Shown here: positions 34,586 to 48,100 of the stretch, piece after piece
Numbering within the stretch: position 1 is the first letter of the stretch
Layout of the letters: each line of letters starts with the position of its first letter
Origin: Sesamum alatum
Lineage: Eukaryota > Streptophyta > Magnoliopsida > Lamiales > Pedaliaceae
Length of the DNA stretch: 64,000 bases
NCBI GenBank assembly: GCA_034509735.1
Contig: JACGWO010000010.1
Span: 4,526,001 to 4,590,000, forward strand
Reading direction: 5' to 3'
Position numbers and translations under genes: made by a program
The notes under the pieces: model-generated
Told to the model about the DNA's origin: nothing
Seen by the model: the letters and a program-made list of their open reading frames with translations, nothing else
Databases searched by the model: none

Positions 34586-35333
34586 GGGCATGATTGGTAA
34601 TATAGGAATGGAATTGAGTGGGAATGGAATGAAATTATGGAATAGGAATGGAATGATTTGGTATGTCATTCCTATGATTGGTATACAATGAATGAAAAAG
34701 AGAATTGAATCAAAACTTTCCAAATTACCATTTATATGTTTCTAAATAATAAAACTTAAAAATTAAAAATTAAAAAACAACTAAGCTACATCTCATTAAT
34801 GACATAAGAAATATTAATTTTGAATATTAAATTATTATAGTTTTTAATATATATAATGTTGGACATTTCATATATTTAATTCTTTAATAAATACTTATTA
34901 TTTGATATATAATTATACGTATAGTAATATTGTTTTTTGGTTAAAAATGCCTATAAAAATGTTAAATTTTATATTATAATTTAATAAAATATTCAGAGAA
35001 CTTATTTTTTATATTATTTTATTTTGGTACACATATTTAAATATTTTATTATATTCATTTTATTCAAAATAATATATAATTTTGTGGTTGTAATCTGTGC
35101 AACTATATTATTAAAAGTATTTTAGTAAATATATATATAAATCTATTCTCAAATTATTGGGAATCGCTAAAACCATGGGTGAGTGGGGGAATGCTAATCC
35201 CATATTTATGGGAATGGGCATTCCAAAGGAATGACTAATTGCTATTCCTAAATTATACAAACATATTTTTCTGAATAAAATTAGAGTTGTTCATTTCCAT
35301 TCCTAAACTCATTCCCTCGTACCAATCATACCC
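34586..35333. mobile_element. PIF/Harbinger-type MITE with TTA target duplication
   Basis: The ends are inverted: GGGCATGATTGGTA at the left and TACCAATCATACCC at the right. Both flanks carry TTA (34583-34585; 35334-35336). The arms hold repeats of GGAATGGAAT. No transposase frame is seen. Confidence 0.8.
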
Positions 35334-35336
35334 TTA

Positions 35337-36780
35337 GTATTATAGACAATCCCTAATTCTACGAAATCTTCTTGTCGCCTCAAACCCTAAAATCTTCAAT
35401 CCTAGTAGAAAATACCATATTTTTCCCTATTGAAGACGAAATCTTTTCAAATTAACACATAACAATCCTTTTAGACCGAGAAAAAGGAACCCAATCATAC
35501 AACACTGCAATACTGCGACAAAGAAGTAAGAGACTATATGCGAGAGCTCAATGCTTTAAGAGTGATTCCATAAATAAAAAAAATGTTAAAAAAGCAGAAT
35601 CAAAAGTAAAAATAGATAAAAGTTCAACTGGGTAGTGTTTGTGGAAAAAAAAACACTTCAAAATAAGTTAATTGATAAGACTATTTTGTCCCCATGTACT
35701 AAAAATGCTATTTTTACTTAATATTTACACTTATCTCTTAATTACAATAATTATTTTTCCTAAAAAATAATAAATTTTATTATAATTAATATATCTTATA
35801 TTTAATTTTGAAAAATGATGAATCATTTATATTATTAAATATTCAATACTAGTAGAAAAATTGAATGTTTAATTCAATGATGTTCCATGATATAATATAA
35901 TTGTTCATTCATGCATAATAAATAAAACTTGTATGATTGACAAAAAAATTAATTTTTAATTAATCATAGCAATATAATTTATATTTTTCTATGAATTTAG
36001 GAATATTATCATATAATATGGAAAATTAAAAATATAGACATTTTAAAATATTAAATATGTGAAATTATATTTTTAGTGATAATTATTCTAATTATTTGAA
36101 AAATTATAACATCAAATTGTATAGGGGTGTAAAACGATTTGAGTACAGCGAATTTTATTGTTCAAATTTATTTGAATTATTAGAGTTTAAAGGTTGTGTT
36201 TGAATTTGATTTGATTATTGATCTAATCGAGTAGAAACGAACTTTTTGAATCAACACGAAATCAAATTCGAATAATTTGATACTTTTAAGTATATTTTTA
36301 TTATTTTTTGACATTGAAATCGAGCTCGAGCTGAGCTCAAAGTTATTACAGAAGTTTTTGTTTAAATGTTTAATTGTAAGTTTCAAACTAATTCAAACGA
36401 TTCCATGATTGAATATCATCGATCAAATTTCTATATAGTATTATTTGAGAGTCAACTCACTAAAAAGAGTCAATCATTTATATAGGTGTATGATAAAAAT
36501 AGTGGATAACTATACTTATTAATACTTGATTCAATTGAAGATTAAGTCTGGCTTTACTTGAATTATGGTTGCACTGATCAAAATTGGGCAATGTCTCAAA
36601 CAATTACGAAAAAGATCATTTTATGGCGGTTAAGATTTCTTTAATTTGAGGTTATCAAATTAGGTTCATCCCTGATTCTAAACTTTTTAAGGTGAGAGAA
36701 AACTGATTAGTCATCACCGTTGAAACCCTCAAAAATGGAAAGAAGAAGGGTGAATAAAGAAGAAAAAATGTAAATATAAA
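35337..36780. other. AT-rich intergenic DNA
   Basis: No gene was recognised; the 68-codon frame at 36180-36386 has no family match. Confidence 0.45.
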
Positions 36781-37340
36781 AGGTTAATTACCTTAGACCC
36801 AGATCTTAAAACATGATATTGCACTCTCCTAAAAACTTTTAAAATTACACTTACAACGCCTCTTTGATATTATCTATTTAGAATTGTCTCCCTTTTATTA
36901 GGTTTAGACGGAAAAAATATTACTGTCCAGTAAGAGATACATAACTATGCAATCTAAACCCTAATTCAGCATTCCCCTAGTACACATTTTTTATTTACTT
37001 AAATTTAAGGTTCAATATGCAGAAGGCAAAATGCCGACGAAAAAACAAACAATGATGTTTAACCTCCAATATAATGGAAGTAAAAAAAAAATGACAAGTT
37101 TTTTAATCATGAATGATTACTTTTTATCCCAATAATTATATTTAAAAATAACATTTTATATTAGCAATTAAGCTCTTTGATTTTAATATATTACAAGTGA
37201 CCCCCTGAATGAGGGGTGAAATTTCCAAAGTTTATGTAATTTTTGTCGACATTAGCATTGTTTAAACTCTAATAAGGGAGACAAATTGTAAATAGAGAGA
37301 ATTATCAAAAGGGGGTGCGGGTTGTAAGTGTAATTTTTGA
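36781..37340. repeat. Foldback MITE family 4, second full copy
   Basis: The left arm AAAATTACACTTACAACGCC ... TTAGAATTGTCTCCCTTTTA pairs with the right arm AAGGGAGACAAATTGTAAAT ... GGGTTGTAAGTGTAATTTTT. Confidence 0.6.
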
Positions 37341-37344
37341 TTTT

Positions 37345-38227
37345 TTTTTAATTTAATTTCACATTTTTTTCAAATAAGAATCTCAACTGTATTAAAGATG
37401 GAAAATGAATTAAACAAGAATAAAGTCATTTAAAAAGAAGATCGAAATCATTTATCATTTACATTATCTAAATGAACTAATAATGCAATTTGTCGTGTCA
37501 TAGATGTGTATGCATTCGTTATTTTTCCTAATTATACACCATCATATGTATGTTTGAGTACCTTTGCAATTACCATTCTTATGATAACGCAGTGGAATTT
37601 TCTAATTTTCTTAACATAGCGCCGGAATTCTCAAAATTTTCAATGCTGAAATTCAATTGAAATTTTTCAAAATATTTGAGTTTGAAATTAAAAATTTTTA
37701 ATTATTTTGGCCAGTCAACTTTTCTATAATAATAATTAAATTGAGAGAAGGCCTTGATGGGTCAAACGGTGAGGGAAAAGTCTAATTTCCAGAGAAGATA
37801 TCAATTTATTTATATAAACAGTTTGTGCATTAAATAAAGAAAGGATCAATGTACATTTAATACTTTAACTGCATTTATACCAAATTTTATAATTTCAATT
37901 CATGAGACACGTAAATTGGATAGTGGATAAAATTGTATTATAAATTTGGTCCAACTACAATCCTAAATACATTAAGATGGTTACGCATTTGATGTAATAG
38001 TTAATAATATAAATGGTTCATATCCGCGATATGAGTTTGAATTATGCCAAGATGATTTGGTGGTCGAATCGTTATGTCTAATCTATTATTTGTTGATTTT
38101 TATGTTTGTTATGTCTTAGTTCTTGATGTCAGTAGTATCAGTATATAGACCTGACCCTCGACACTCATGGTTCATGCACAAATTTCTTTAGTGCGTCTGT
38201 GGGGTACATTTATGCCATTTTGTCTTA
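37345..38227. other. Intergenic, no gene recognised
   Basis: AT-rich; no frame, RNA gene or paired termini were found. Confidence 0.45.
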
Positions 38228-38770
38228 AATAAAGGATATTTTACTCCACTTCTGAGGTTGATTAATTAACATAGACCATGTGATCTTTGAAAAAGTCACT
38301 CTGGGTAAACCTATGAGGTTTGCTTCTGCTTTTTAACAAATAGGTCCCTCCGTTTGTCAAAATTCACCGAATTTATTGATATTAGCAAAAAAGTTGAATG
38401 GAACGAATATTTATCATCGATTTGACTTAATTTATACTTATTGTAATTATTAAATCTTTTATGATCAAACTATCTTTATACATTTTTACACGTACGTGCA
38501 GCTTATGAGGGTTTCAACTTTATAAGGGTAGTTTAGTAAAAAAAACTTATTTGACCTTACAAAGTCAACATAATAAGGCAATCGAGTGGTTAAATATCGT
38601 TATTTCATTAAAAATTTTGTTAATATCATAAATTTGGTGAAATTTTGACTAACGGAGAGATCTATTTAATCAATGATTGGAAGCAAACCACAGGTTACTA
38701 GATATAATTTTTCAAAACTACAGAGGGTTATGTTAATTACCCAATTCATGGGGGAGAGTAAACTATCCCA
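38228..38770. repeat. Foldback MITE family 1, diverged full copy
   Basis: The left end GGATATTTTACTCCAC pairs with the right end GGAGAGTAAACTATCCC. Inner words GGTCCCTCCGTTTGTCAAAA and TTTGACTAACGGAGAGATCT are inverted partners. Confidence 0.7.
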
Positions 38771-38785
38771 TAAATAAATAAGGGA

Positions 38786-38965
38786 TAACTACAATACACC
38801 CCTAACCTAGGTCTATTTACTAACAAATCACTCATATTGAAATTAATACACATAAACCCACCAGAAACGATCGACACTCATTTACACAAGATCACCATTG
38901 CTTTTTGAATAACTACACATATATCTTCTAGAAACGCTTCAACATCACTATATAAATTGTTCCGT
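38786..38965. repeat. Partial foldback MITE related to 58300-58580
   Basis: AGGGATAACTACAATACACC, CCTAACCTAGGTCTATTTAC and CACCAGAAACGATCGACACT follow one arm of the later element; the other arm is not seen. Confidence 0.4.
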
Positions 38966-39414
38966 ACTTTGGCCGCCATGATATTTATATAATTACAAAA
39001 AATAAACATAATTTAAAATTTGAATGTAGATTCATGGGGATAAACTATAATTTATCCGCAATAAATTAAATAAATGTGACACGTTGAGGAGGTCGAAATG
39101 AACTGGATCTGCTTCGCGTTTTGACAACAAGCGCTTTCTAGTCATTATACACTTGGTTTTTTCAAGAGTGATTCCTAAGGAAATGCTCTCATCTTTTCTT
39201 CCCCAAAAAAGGTTTTGTTTCAATTACACCTTTTTAATATATCTTCAGTTAGCCAATTTCTTTTAATATAAATTTAAGTATATTCCGTATTATATTTTCA
39301 TATATGCATATTAATCGTGTTAAGAAATTTGTATATCATGTAGTATATAATTATATAATTAATATCTAATATATTGTTGATTATGGCACATAACGTTAAA
39401 ATCGAAATTATGAA

Positions 39415-39580
39415 ACAACTCGCAACAAATTCTACGTACATACATAGCGTTTAAAAAACATAAAATTGAATATTTAAGGACAACTCGCAACACGACATTC
39501 TACAGTTTACGTTTAAAATCGTAAAATTGAATATTATAGACAAACTTGCAACAAATTCTACATTATATAGCCTTTTTAAC
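39415..39580. repeat. Degenerate tandem repeat, about 60-65 bp unit
   Basis: Three units open with ACAACTCGCAACAAATTCTA, ACAACTCGCAACACGACATT and ACAAACTTGCAACAAATTCT. The first two also share CGTTTAAAA...TAAAATTGAATATT. Confidence 0.6.
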
Positions 39581-39867
39581 GCTAATTTCAATAATTATAT
39601 CAATATTTACTATATTTAACATTATCGACTCGATCAATACAATAATAATATAAAAGACTAATGTTATATATGTGAGATAAATGCTCGCCAAACTGATGAT
39701 ATCAAGTTATAATCTCGAATTGTTTATGGGAGCTCAACCTCGTAAAATAAAAATCAAATCAGAATCAAAGTAAGCTATTTTTCAATTATTATCATCGCCT
39801 AATTATATATTTCTAACCTAACTCATCCAAATAAACACTTTAATTAAGATATAGAAAAATATATAAT

Positions 39868-40150
39868 AAATGAAGAATTTAAATTAAAATAATATAACAA
39901 GTTATAAATAGATACACAACAATATAATATCCCAAAGAACTCATGTATACTTTTAAAAAGAATTGACAAACAATCTTAACCAAAAGTTGAACTCTTTTAG
40001 AAAAAAAAAAAAGATAAAATATATTTTTATTAATTCTCAAAGAAAACATGTTGAAAAAAAATGGAAAACTAATATCAACTTGTTACATGAAAGTTTTTTG
40101 GTGTATTTATTGTATTACTTAACTTTTAATCTATAAATTTGAACTACTTA
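39868..40150. repeat. Fragment of the MULE-type interior seen at 5087-5230
   Basis: TGAAGAATTTAAATTAAAA, AGATACACAACAATATAATA and TTACATGAAAG...TTTATTGTA occur in the same order as at 5090-5210 of the element at 4885-6203. No ends were found. Confidence 0.5.
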
Positions 40151-40282
40151 ACTTACTAATTACATATTACTTTATTGTAATTATATTATTTTTTTTCAAT
40201 TAAGACAATTGATTCTATTTAAAATACAAAATGCTTAATAAAAGCCCCTTATTATATAAGGGCAATCTTGTTCAAATATTAA

Positions 40283-41062
40283 GGTTAAAATAACAGTTAC
40301 CATCCTTGAAGTATTCAACCCACATCAATTACCCCTAAAGTATTAAAAACCTTCAAAAAAACCCCTAACCTTTCTAAACTCTTTTATTTTTAAGTTCAAA
40401 AAGTTCATTTTACCCTTACTAAAAAATTGTCATTTGAAAAAAAATTAAAGGAATTTTTAAAAATACCAAAATCAACTCTTTTTTTTAAAACTTTGTCTAA
40501 TTCTAGTTTTCACTTGTTCATCGAACTCTTTTTATTTTCGTAATCCTAAAGTACTTGAGCTCATTTTATTTTAGTTTCCTTGTTTATCAAACTAAATTAA
40601 AAAAAATTTATACCTGCATATATATATTACTTGAAAAAAATATACCAATTTAATAAAACCGAAAGAGTTTAATCATGAGCTAATAAGAAAATATACAATA
40701 ATATATATTTATATATAGTGGTAATTATATTAAATATGGTAATTATATGAAGTATAAATTTATTTTTAACTTGTTGACAAATAAGTAAACTAAAATAAAA
40801 TGAGCTCCAAATACTTTAGAATTATAAAAATAAAAGGAGTTCGATGAACAAGTAAAAATATAATTAATAAAACTTAAAAAAAGAAAATTTGGCAATTTTA
40901 AAAATCCCTTCAATTTTTTTTAAAATCAATTCTTAGTAAGGTAAAATGGACTTTTTGAACTTCAAAATTAAATGTTAGAAGGTCAGGGGAGTTTTGAAGG
41001 CTTACTTCAGGGGGGTAATTGATGTAGGATGGATACTTTAGGGGTGGTAATGTATTTAACCC
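40283..41062. mobile_element. MULE-like terminal-inverted-repeat element
   Basis: The left end GGTTAAAATAACAGTTACCA ... CCCACATCAATTACCCC pairs with the right end GGGGGGTAATTGATGTAGGA ... GGTAATGTATTTAACCC. Long inner arms also pair (40497-40600 with 40770-40880). The flanks AAATATTAA and AATATTTAA are a close but imperfect 9-bp duplication. No transposase is seen. Confidence 0.65.
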
Positions 41063-41186
41063 AATATTTAATATAGAGGGTAAATGTTACCATTGTTAGT
41101 TTTAAGGAGGGTTTAATGCTACCTCAAAAGAGTTGGGCGGGTGGGGGTGTATTAATTTAAATATATCGGATGCTTGTTTAATATAG

Positions 41187-41680
41187 GGATAATTACACCA
41201 CCCTTGAATTTTGGGTTATAAATTACACAGTGACTCCATTGCGGTTCAAAAAACTACATCTAATATCCCCAATATTTGTTTTTATCTAACAAATAGATCC
41301 TTTTGTTGGTTAAAATCCCACCAATTTGTTGATATAGCAAAAGAGTTAAATGGGAATCCATTATTGACTTAATAATATTGTAGTCAAACAAATCTTTTAC
41401 ATTCCAACTCTTATAAGGTGAAAATATTCTCCTCGCACGCATTAGCGTCTGAAGAGGTATAAGGGTAGTTTATCAGCTTAGGAGGGCCAACAATAATTAA
41501 CCGGGGTAAATATGGATTTTATTCAATCTTTTTATAATCCAGCAAATTTAAAGAATTTTGCTACCGTAGAAATCTTTTGTTAGACAAAAACAAAATGTCA
41601 AGACACTTGATGTAATTTCTTATATTGTTGGAGGTTTACGTTAATTATAAAATCCATAAAAGTACATGTAATATCCCTTT
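41187..41680. repeat. Foldback MITE family 1
   Basis: It starts GGGATAATTACACCACCC and carries TAACAAATAGATCCTTTTGT, GTAGTCAAACAAATCTTTTA and TTTTGTTAGACAAAAACAAA in family order. The right end is diverged (TACATGTAATATCCC). It ends about 480 bp before the first coding exon of the next gene. Confidence 0.65.
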
Positions 41681-42180
41681 ATATATAAAGAATAAAACAA
41701 ATACTTAGAAGTCTCTTAAGTCAACAGCCAAACAAAGAAAACATATCAACAAATAAAAACAAAGGAAGAAAAAAGGAAAAGGCATTCAGATTGGAAAAAA
41801 GGGGAAAAAGAAAAGTGAGAAAATACAAAAAGTAGACGCCCATAATCCGCAGGTTGTCTTTCTCCGGACCAGCCTGCGCTACGTTGCTCGTCTGTCTGTC
41901 CATAAATCCCAATCCCAAACAAAAAAACCCATGAAGTAATTTCTTGAAAAATAGTAAAAAAAACATTGTCCCACGAAGAATTATGCTGTCTGAATTCTCA
42001 TTTCATGCACAAAAATAATTAAACCAAGAAAAAGATATCCAACTACCCACGCGCGCTTTTCTTGCCTCGTAAACTTGATGAAAACACAGATTTTCAAAAA
42101 ATTCCAGATTCTTCTTCCGCTTTCTCTCTTCAAAATCCCACTTCACTTTTGAGTTTTTACTGAATTTGTGGGTTTTGATT

Positions 42181-45100
42181 GAGAGATTTTAGGGGGAAAT
42201 CTGAGGATATCGATCATCTCCTTCGTCGGCGGAGTCCAGTTTCCGGGAGCTGGATGAAGTTTTCTTGCAGGTCTGCGTCCGACCCTTTTTTACACGCACA
42301 ACACACAGTTGGTGCCCTTTGTTTTTATTGCGTTTTTGGTGGTTTTAATTGGATGAGGAGTTTAGTCAGTAGTTAGTATTGGATGTGTTTGACATTTGGT
42401 TTGTTGGGTTCAGACCCAGACAAGAATATGCTTGGGGAAGTTCTCAACCAAGATTGATGACGAGTTGCATATCTCTGATTTGCTTTCAAGATGGGGAGAT
42501 ACTGTGAGTTCTTGATTTTGGTATTCATCATTAATTATTTTTTTATCTGGGTCGGATTTTTGATTGTGCTTAATTTTACCTTCATTTTTATTGAATTGGG
42601 TAGTGTGAGGGGATCTTGCGTATTGGTTTGGCATGTTTCTTGATGTTCTGGGATTGTAATGTTTCTTTGTTTTGTTTTGGTTTGATGATGTTCTGGAGTG
42701 AGTGTTTGCCTTTTCCCCAATAATCATCTTCCTATTTTGGGTACTAAAAGAAATATTATTGTAGAGAAAATGGAAAGACACCTATGACTTTTAACTATGT
42801 GTTCGTCTCGAGTTGGTTGTGTTGTGATTTCCATTCTGCTTTCAGTTTTGCTAGAATGTCTAAGATTGGAGCAGAAGTTTCAATTGCTTGTTCTCTGGAC
42901 TCCTTTTGTATGTATGTAAGTAAGTGTTAATGAAGCAGGATTTTGGCGGAACGGGAACTTCAAACGTGGTAATGGCAGCCCCGAGTAAACTTACATGGAC
43001 TATTGTGGATCATGACAGTAAATTTATAGTTTGAGTACTTTCATGACGAAAAATGTGAAGTTATATTGAGATGATGAATCGGCTTAGAAGTATATTGGAT
43101 CTTGTAGTTTGAGGATTTGTAGGTCAATGACCAAGTACTGAAATTCAATGAGTTGTTGGTTTTACTTTATTGACTACATTGTGAACAAGTTAGGACGGGA
43201 AACTAGTTGAAACTTCCTTAAAGGAGGACATAATTTTTCAATGGAAGTATTTTGATTTCGTTGCATTTTTCTTGTCAAATTGTTTATATCAAGATTACAT
43301 AGGTAAAAGATGGTATATACATCAACTTACGTACACCCATCCCACATATATTCGACCTCTTGTCCCGTCTTTTCAGAGGGTATGATTGTGTGCAGCTGAA
43401 AAAGGAGCACGGTCTGTTTTATTGAGTACCGAAACTGAAAAAGGAGCACAGTCTGTTTTATTGAGTGGCGAAACAACTTAATATGCTGAAAAAATACATT
43501 TTCATCATCTTGATTGTACATGTACTATTTCTTAGGTATGTGGTCATACCTTCAAGTCAAAAGAAATTAGTTGTTTCCTTTTCGACAATTGAAAAAATAC
43601 AAACAGACTTGATTGTTTTCATGCGGTATTCTGCAGAAATAGAGCAAGACATAATGTGGGCTCATAATTTTTCTTCACGAGCATTTCCATTGCATTCCCT
43701 AAATTATCAACTGACATCTCTAGCCTTTCAGGTTTGAAGTTTTCCTAAGGGCAGTGTGGAATTTGTTGTTGACAAAATGCATGGGAGCTTAGGCATTTGA
43801 GACATAAATATGGGCCATTTGGTTCTAAGAAGAGTAGCGGGAGGTACAAGGCCTTACTCCAATGTTGATTCCTTTCTAAAGGTAATGCATCGTTTCCATG
43901 TCCATCCTACAAGATGTCGTACGTCTTAGTTCTTTCACAGAAAGTAATTTTTTATTCGTGTACGAAGTGATAAAAGAAGAGATGAAATCTTATATTATTG
44001 ATTAATGATGATTCCACCTCTATTTATAGTGATGGAATTTAAGGATAACTACACCTATAGAAGAGACCTACTTTGAAGTAAAACTACACCTATAGAAGAG
44101 ACCTACTTGAAGGTAAGATTAGGAAAAGATAAGAACAAATTTAAATATTCTAACACTCCCCCTCAAGCTGGAGCAAATATATCAATCATGCCCAGCTTGT
44201 TACACATAATATTAAATTGTTTTGTTCCTAAAGCCTTGGTAAAAAACATCTGCTCTTTTGCTCTGAAGAAGGAGTAAAGGGAGTGCAAATTTTCTGACTC
44301 ATGACAGCCTCACGAATGAAGTGACAATCAACCTCAATATGCTTTGTCCTCTCATGGAAAATAGGATTACTGGCAATATGAATAGCTGCTTGATTGTCAC
44401 AGTGCATAGGTACAGGATCATTGTTCGTAAAACCTAACTCTTTTCAAAAGATTCTCTTAACCACAAAACTTCACTAGATGGTGTGAGCCATAGCCCGATA
44501 TTCAGCTTCTGCGCTGACCTAGCAACTGTAGTTTGTTTTTTGCTACGCCAAGTCACAAGGTTCCCACCAACATAGGTGCAATATCCAGAAGTAGATTTTC
44601 TATCATCCTTCGACCCTGCCATAGTCTGCATCAGAATAGGCTTCTATCTTTGTGTGTCCATGCTGTTGGAAAGAATAATCCTTTTCCCGGGATGCCTTTA
44701 TATATTTCAAGACCTTAGAACAGCTTCCGAATGAAACTGATCGTGGCTTATCCATAAACTGACTAACTAGGCCAACTGCAAAGGAGATATCAGGTCTAGT
44801 TACGGTTAAGTAGATTAGCTTGCCAACAAGTCTTCTATACTTTGCCTTGTCCTCCAAATAGTTACTATCATCATTCCAAAAATCAGGATTAAATTCCATA
44901 GGAGTTGATCCACCGTTTAGTGCCGAGTAAACCTGCTTTCTGAAGGAGATCACAGGCATATTTTCTCTGAGATAGAGAGATCCCATGCTTGCTATGAGCA
45001 ATTTCAATCCCAAAAAATACTTCGGCCTCCCCAAATCTTTAGTGACGAAGTGCTTCCTTAGGTATGTCTTGGCTTCTTCTATCCCGGATAACATCACTAC

Positions 45101-48100
45101 CGGTGATTAAAGATATCATCAACATAGACTGCTAGAATAACCGTACCTGATTCCTTTAATTCGAACAAAGACTGAATGATCTGCTTGGCACCGTGAAAAT
45201 CCAAACTCACCAATAATAGTACTGAATTTATCAAACCATGCCCTTGGACTTTGTTTAAGGACGTAGATCGCTTTCTTCAATCTGCCACACCATTCGTTGC
45301 TTCTCCCCCTGAGCAACATAACCCTGGAGGTTGCTCCTATATAGACAATTTCCTTCAAGTCACCATATATAGAAAGCATTTTTGATGTCCATCTGATGCA
45401 TTGGCCAACTGAGATTAACTGCCAAGGAAAACAAAACTCTAATAGAGTTAAGACGAGCAACAGGGGAGAATGTTTCAAATAATCTACCCCATATGTCTGA
45501 GTAAAGCCCTTGGCAACCAGGCGAGCTTTATATCGGTCTAGGGACCCGTCAGCATGAAACTTTGAGGGCGAACACCCATCGACAAGCGACGACGTCGACG
45601 TTAGGAGGTGGATGGACAAGCTCCAGGTTCCCCGGGAAAGGAGAGCCGACATCTCCTCATCCATTGCCGCCTTCCACTCCGAATGCGAAAGTGCCTCATT
45701 AATAAGAATTAGGGATAGAAACAGATGATAGAGAGACAGAGAAAGCACGATAAACAGGACTAAGACATTTATAGGAAAGGGAATGAGCCAATGGATGAGC
45801 AGTGCAAGACCTTTTACCTTTGCGAAGGGCAATGGGAAGATCCTCCGCAGACATAGGGGTCGGGGTGCCAGGAGCTGCAGCAAGAGGAAGACTTGGCGGA
45901 TCAAACAGGCATGGTAGTCGTAGAATGAGTACGCCTGCATTACACCTGTAAAGTCGTGTAGGTGGTTCGGTATGGGAGATGTGAGAGTGCCGGACCGTAA
46001 GGGAAGAGATGGAAGGAGGAACATAAGGGAAGGGGTCTTAGAGTAATAAGCAGTGGACTCAAAGAAAGTAACATCGGCAGAGGTAAATGACCGGTGAGAT
46101 ATAGGATCATACACCGATACCCTTTTTGTGCTCGTGAATACCCCAAAAATATACATTTAACAGAACGAGGTGACAGTTTATCGAGGTTAGGAGAATGGAG
46201 ATGAACAAAGCACACACCCAAAGACTCGAGGAGTTAACCCAAAGAGAGGCTTACCAGGGAAAAGACAAGAATACGGAATATCCCCACTGAGAACACTAGA
46301 AGGCATACGGTTAATGAGATAACAAGCTGTGAGAATAGCATCCCCAATAGGATTTTGGAACATGCGTATGAGCCAAAATAGTGCGAGCAACATCGAGAAG
46401 GTGGCGATGTTTGCGTTCGGCGACACCATTTTGTTGAGAGGTATACGAGCAAGAAGATTGATGTAAAATGCCATGAGAATCACAGAAGTTAGAAACTGCT
46501 TTTTGGACATATTCAAGAGCATTATCAGTACGGAAAATACGAATATTAACAGAGAAACTGAGTTTTTTATTTCATTATAAAAGGAAGTGATTATACTAGG
46601 TACTTGAGACCTATCCTTGAGTAAATAGACCCAAGTCATTCTTGAGTAATCATCAACAAAGGTAAGAAAGTACCTAAACCCACCAATAGACTCAATACGA
46701 CACGGACCCCAAATATCAGAATGAACTAAACTAAAAGGAGAGGAACTACGGTTGTCAAGACGAGGTGGAAAGCTAGCACGATGGTGCTTTCCCAACTGAC
46801 AAGACTCACAATCCAAGCGTGTAGACTGAATAGGTAAAACCTTCTTTAGATTAGGTAAGGATGGATGACCAAGACGACAATGCCACTGAAGAGGGGAGAC
46901 AGAGGCAGAAAAGAGCACGAGCATCTACAGGTGTAGTATGATCTAGAAAGTAGAGACCACCACGCTCATGACCGCCACCAATCGTCCTCTGTGTTTGCAG
47001 ATCCTGGAACACACAGTAAGAAGAAAAAAGTTACCGAGCAGTTGTGGACTTTTGTAAGTTGACTAATAGAGAGGAGACTAACAGGAAACTTTGGTGCATA
47101 CAAGACATTATTAAGGGTAAGTTGGTGTGTGGGATGAACAGTACCAGAGCCATATATGGGAGAGTAGGATCCATCAGCGAGGCGAACGAAGGGAGAGGTA
47201 TGAGAAGGAGAGAGGGAGTAAAAAAGAGAGCGATTACCAGTGAGGTGTGTAGTAGCACCTGAATCTAGCATCCAAGACTCACCAGGAGTTGCAGCAAAGG
47301 CACCCGGAGTGGAAGCTGTGGCAGGGGCAGTGGAATTAGCCACAGGGCGATGGAGGAGCTGTTCATATTCTTCACGGCTAAGGGTAACCAAATCAGATTC
47401 ATTAGCAGAAGGTTCCGATGTTGTAGGTTCACCATCACCTTTAACTGTATTGGCCCACTCCGGTTTGCCATATTTGAGCCAACATTTTTCCACAACATGA
47501 TTAGTTCGACCACAATGGGTGCAGTAACGGGAGTTAGTAGAAGCATTGGAGCCTCGACCACGACCACCACGGCCTCGGGAGGAGTTTCGACCGCGACCAC
47601 GAACTGCCATGGCTGAGGACTCGGTGGTTGGACCAGATGAAGAGTCAGAGGATATAGTAGCCACGCGGAGGACACGAGACAGAGCATTGGATAACGTAGC
47701 ACAGAGTCACTGGCTAGGAGGTGATCACGAACCGATTTCAAATTGTTGTCGAGGCCGGACAGGAACTTCGCCACCAAAAAAATCTTCCCACTGAGTCTTG
47801 CGAGTCTGAGCATCACAACTCAAGGGTGATATAGCAAAATTTCATCAGATGTGCCCTTCAAGGAGGCAAAATAGTCGGCTACTGTACGGCCATCCTGTTT
47901 GAGGGAAAAAAGTCTCTCATACAGTTCAAAATACCCGAGAAACGTTCTTTTCCTGAGAATACATGTCATGTAAAGTATCCCACATTGTTTTAGCAGAAGT
48001 GAGAAACATAACATTGGAACCGACAGTTTCCTCCATACTATTCAGAAGCCAAGTCATAACCGAGTAATCAGCTTGTTGCCAAGTCGAAAAAAATTAGCAT

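Noticed and set aside
42930..42980. Extra exon of the calponin-homology-like gene (GATTTTGGCGGAACGGG...)
   Set aside because: It has possible splice sites, but exon 2 joins exon 3 directly with the expected family sequence, leaving no room for it.
47240..47794. Plus-strand frames of 80-90 codons
   Set aside because: Antisense shadows of the copia gag/protease region, which is on the minus strand.
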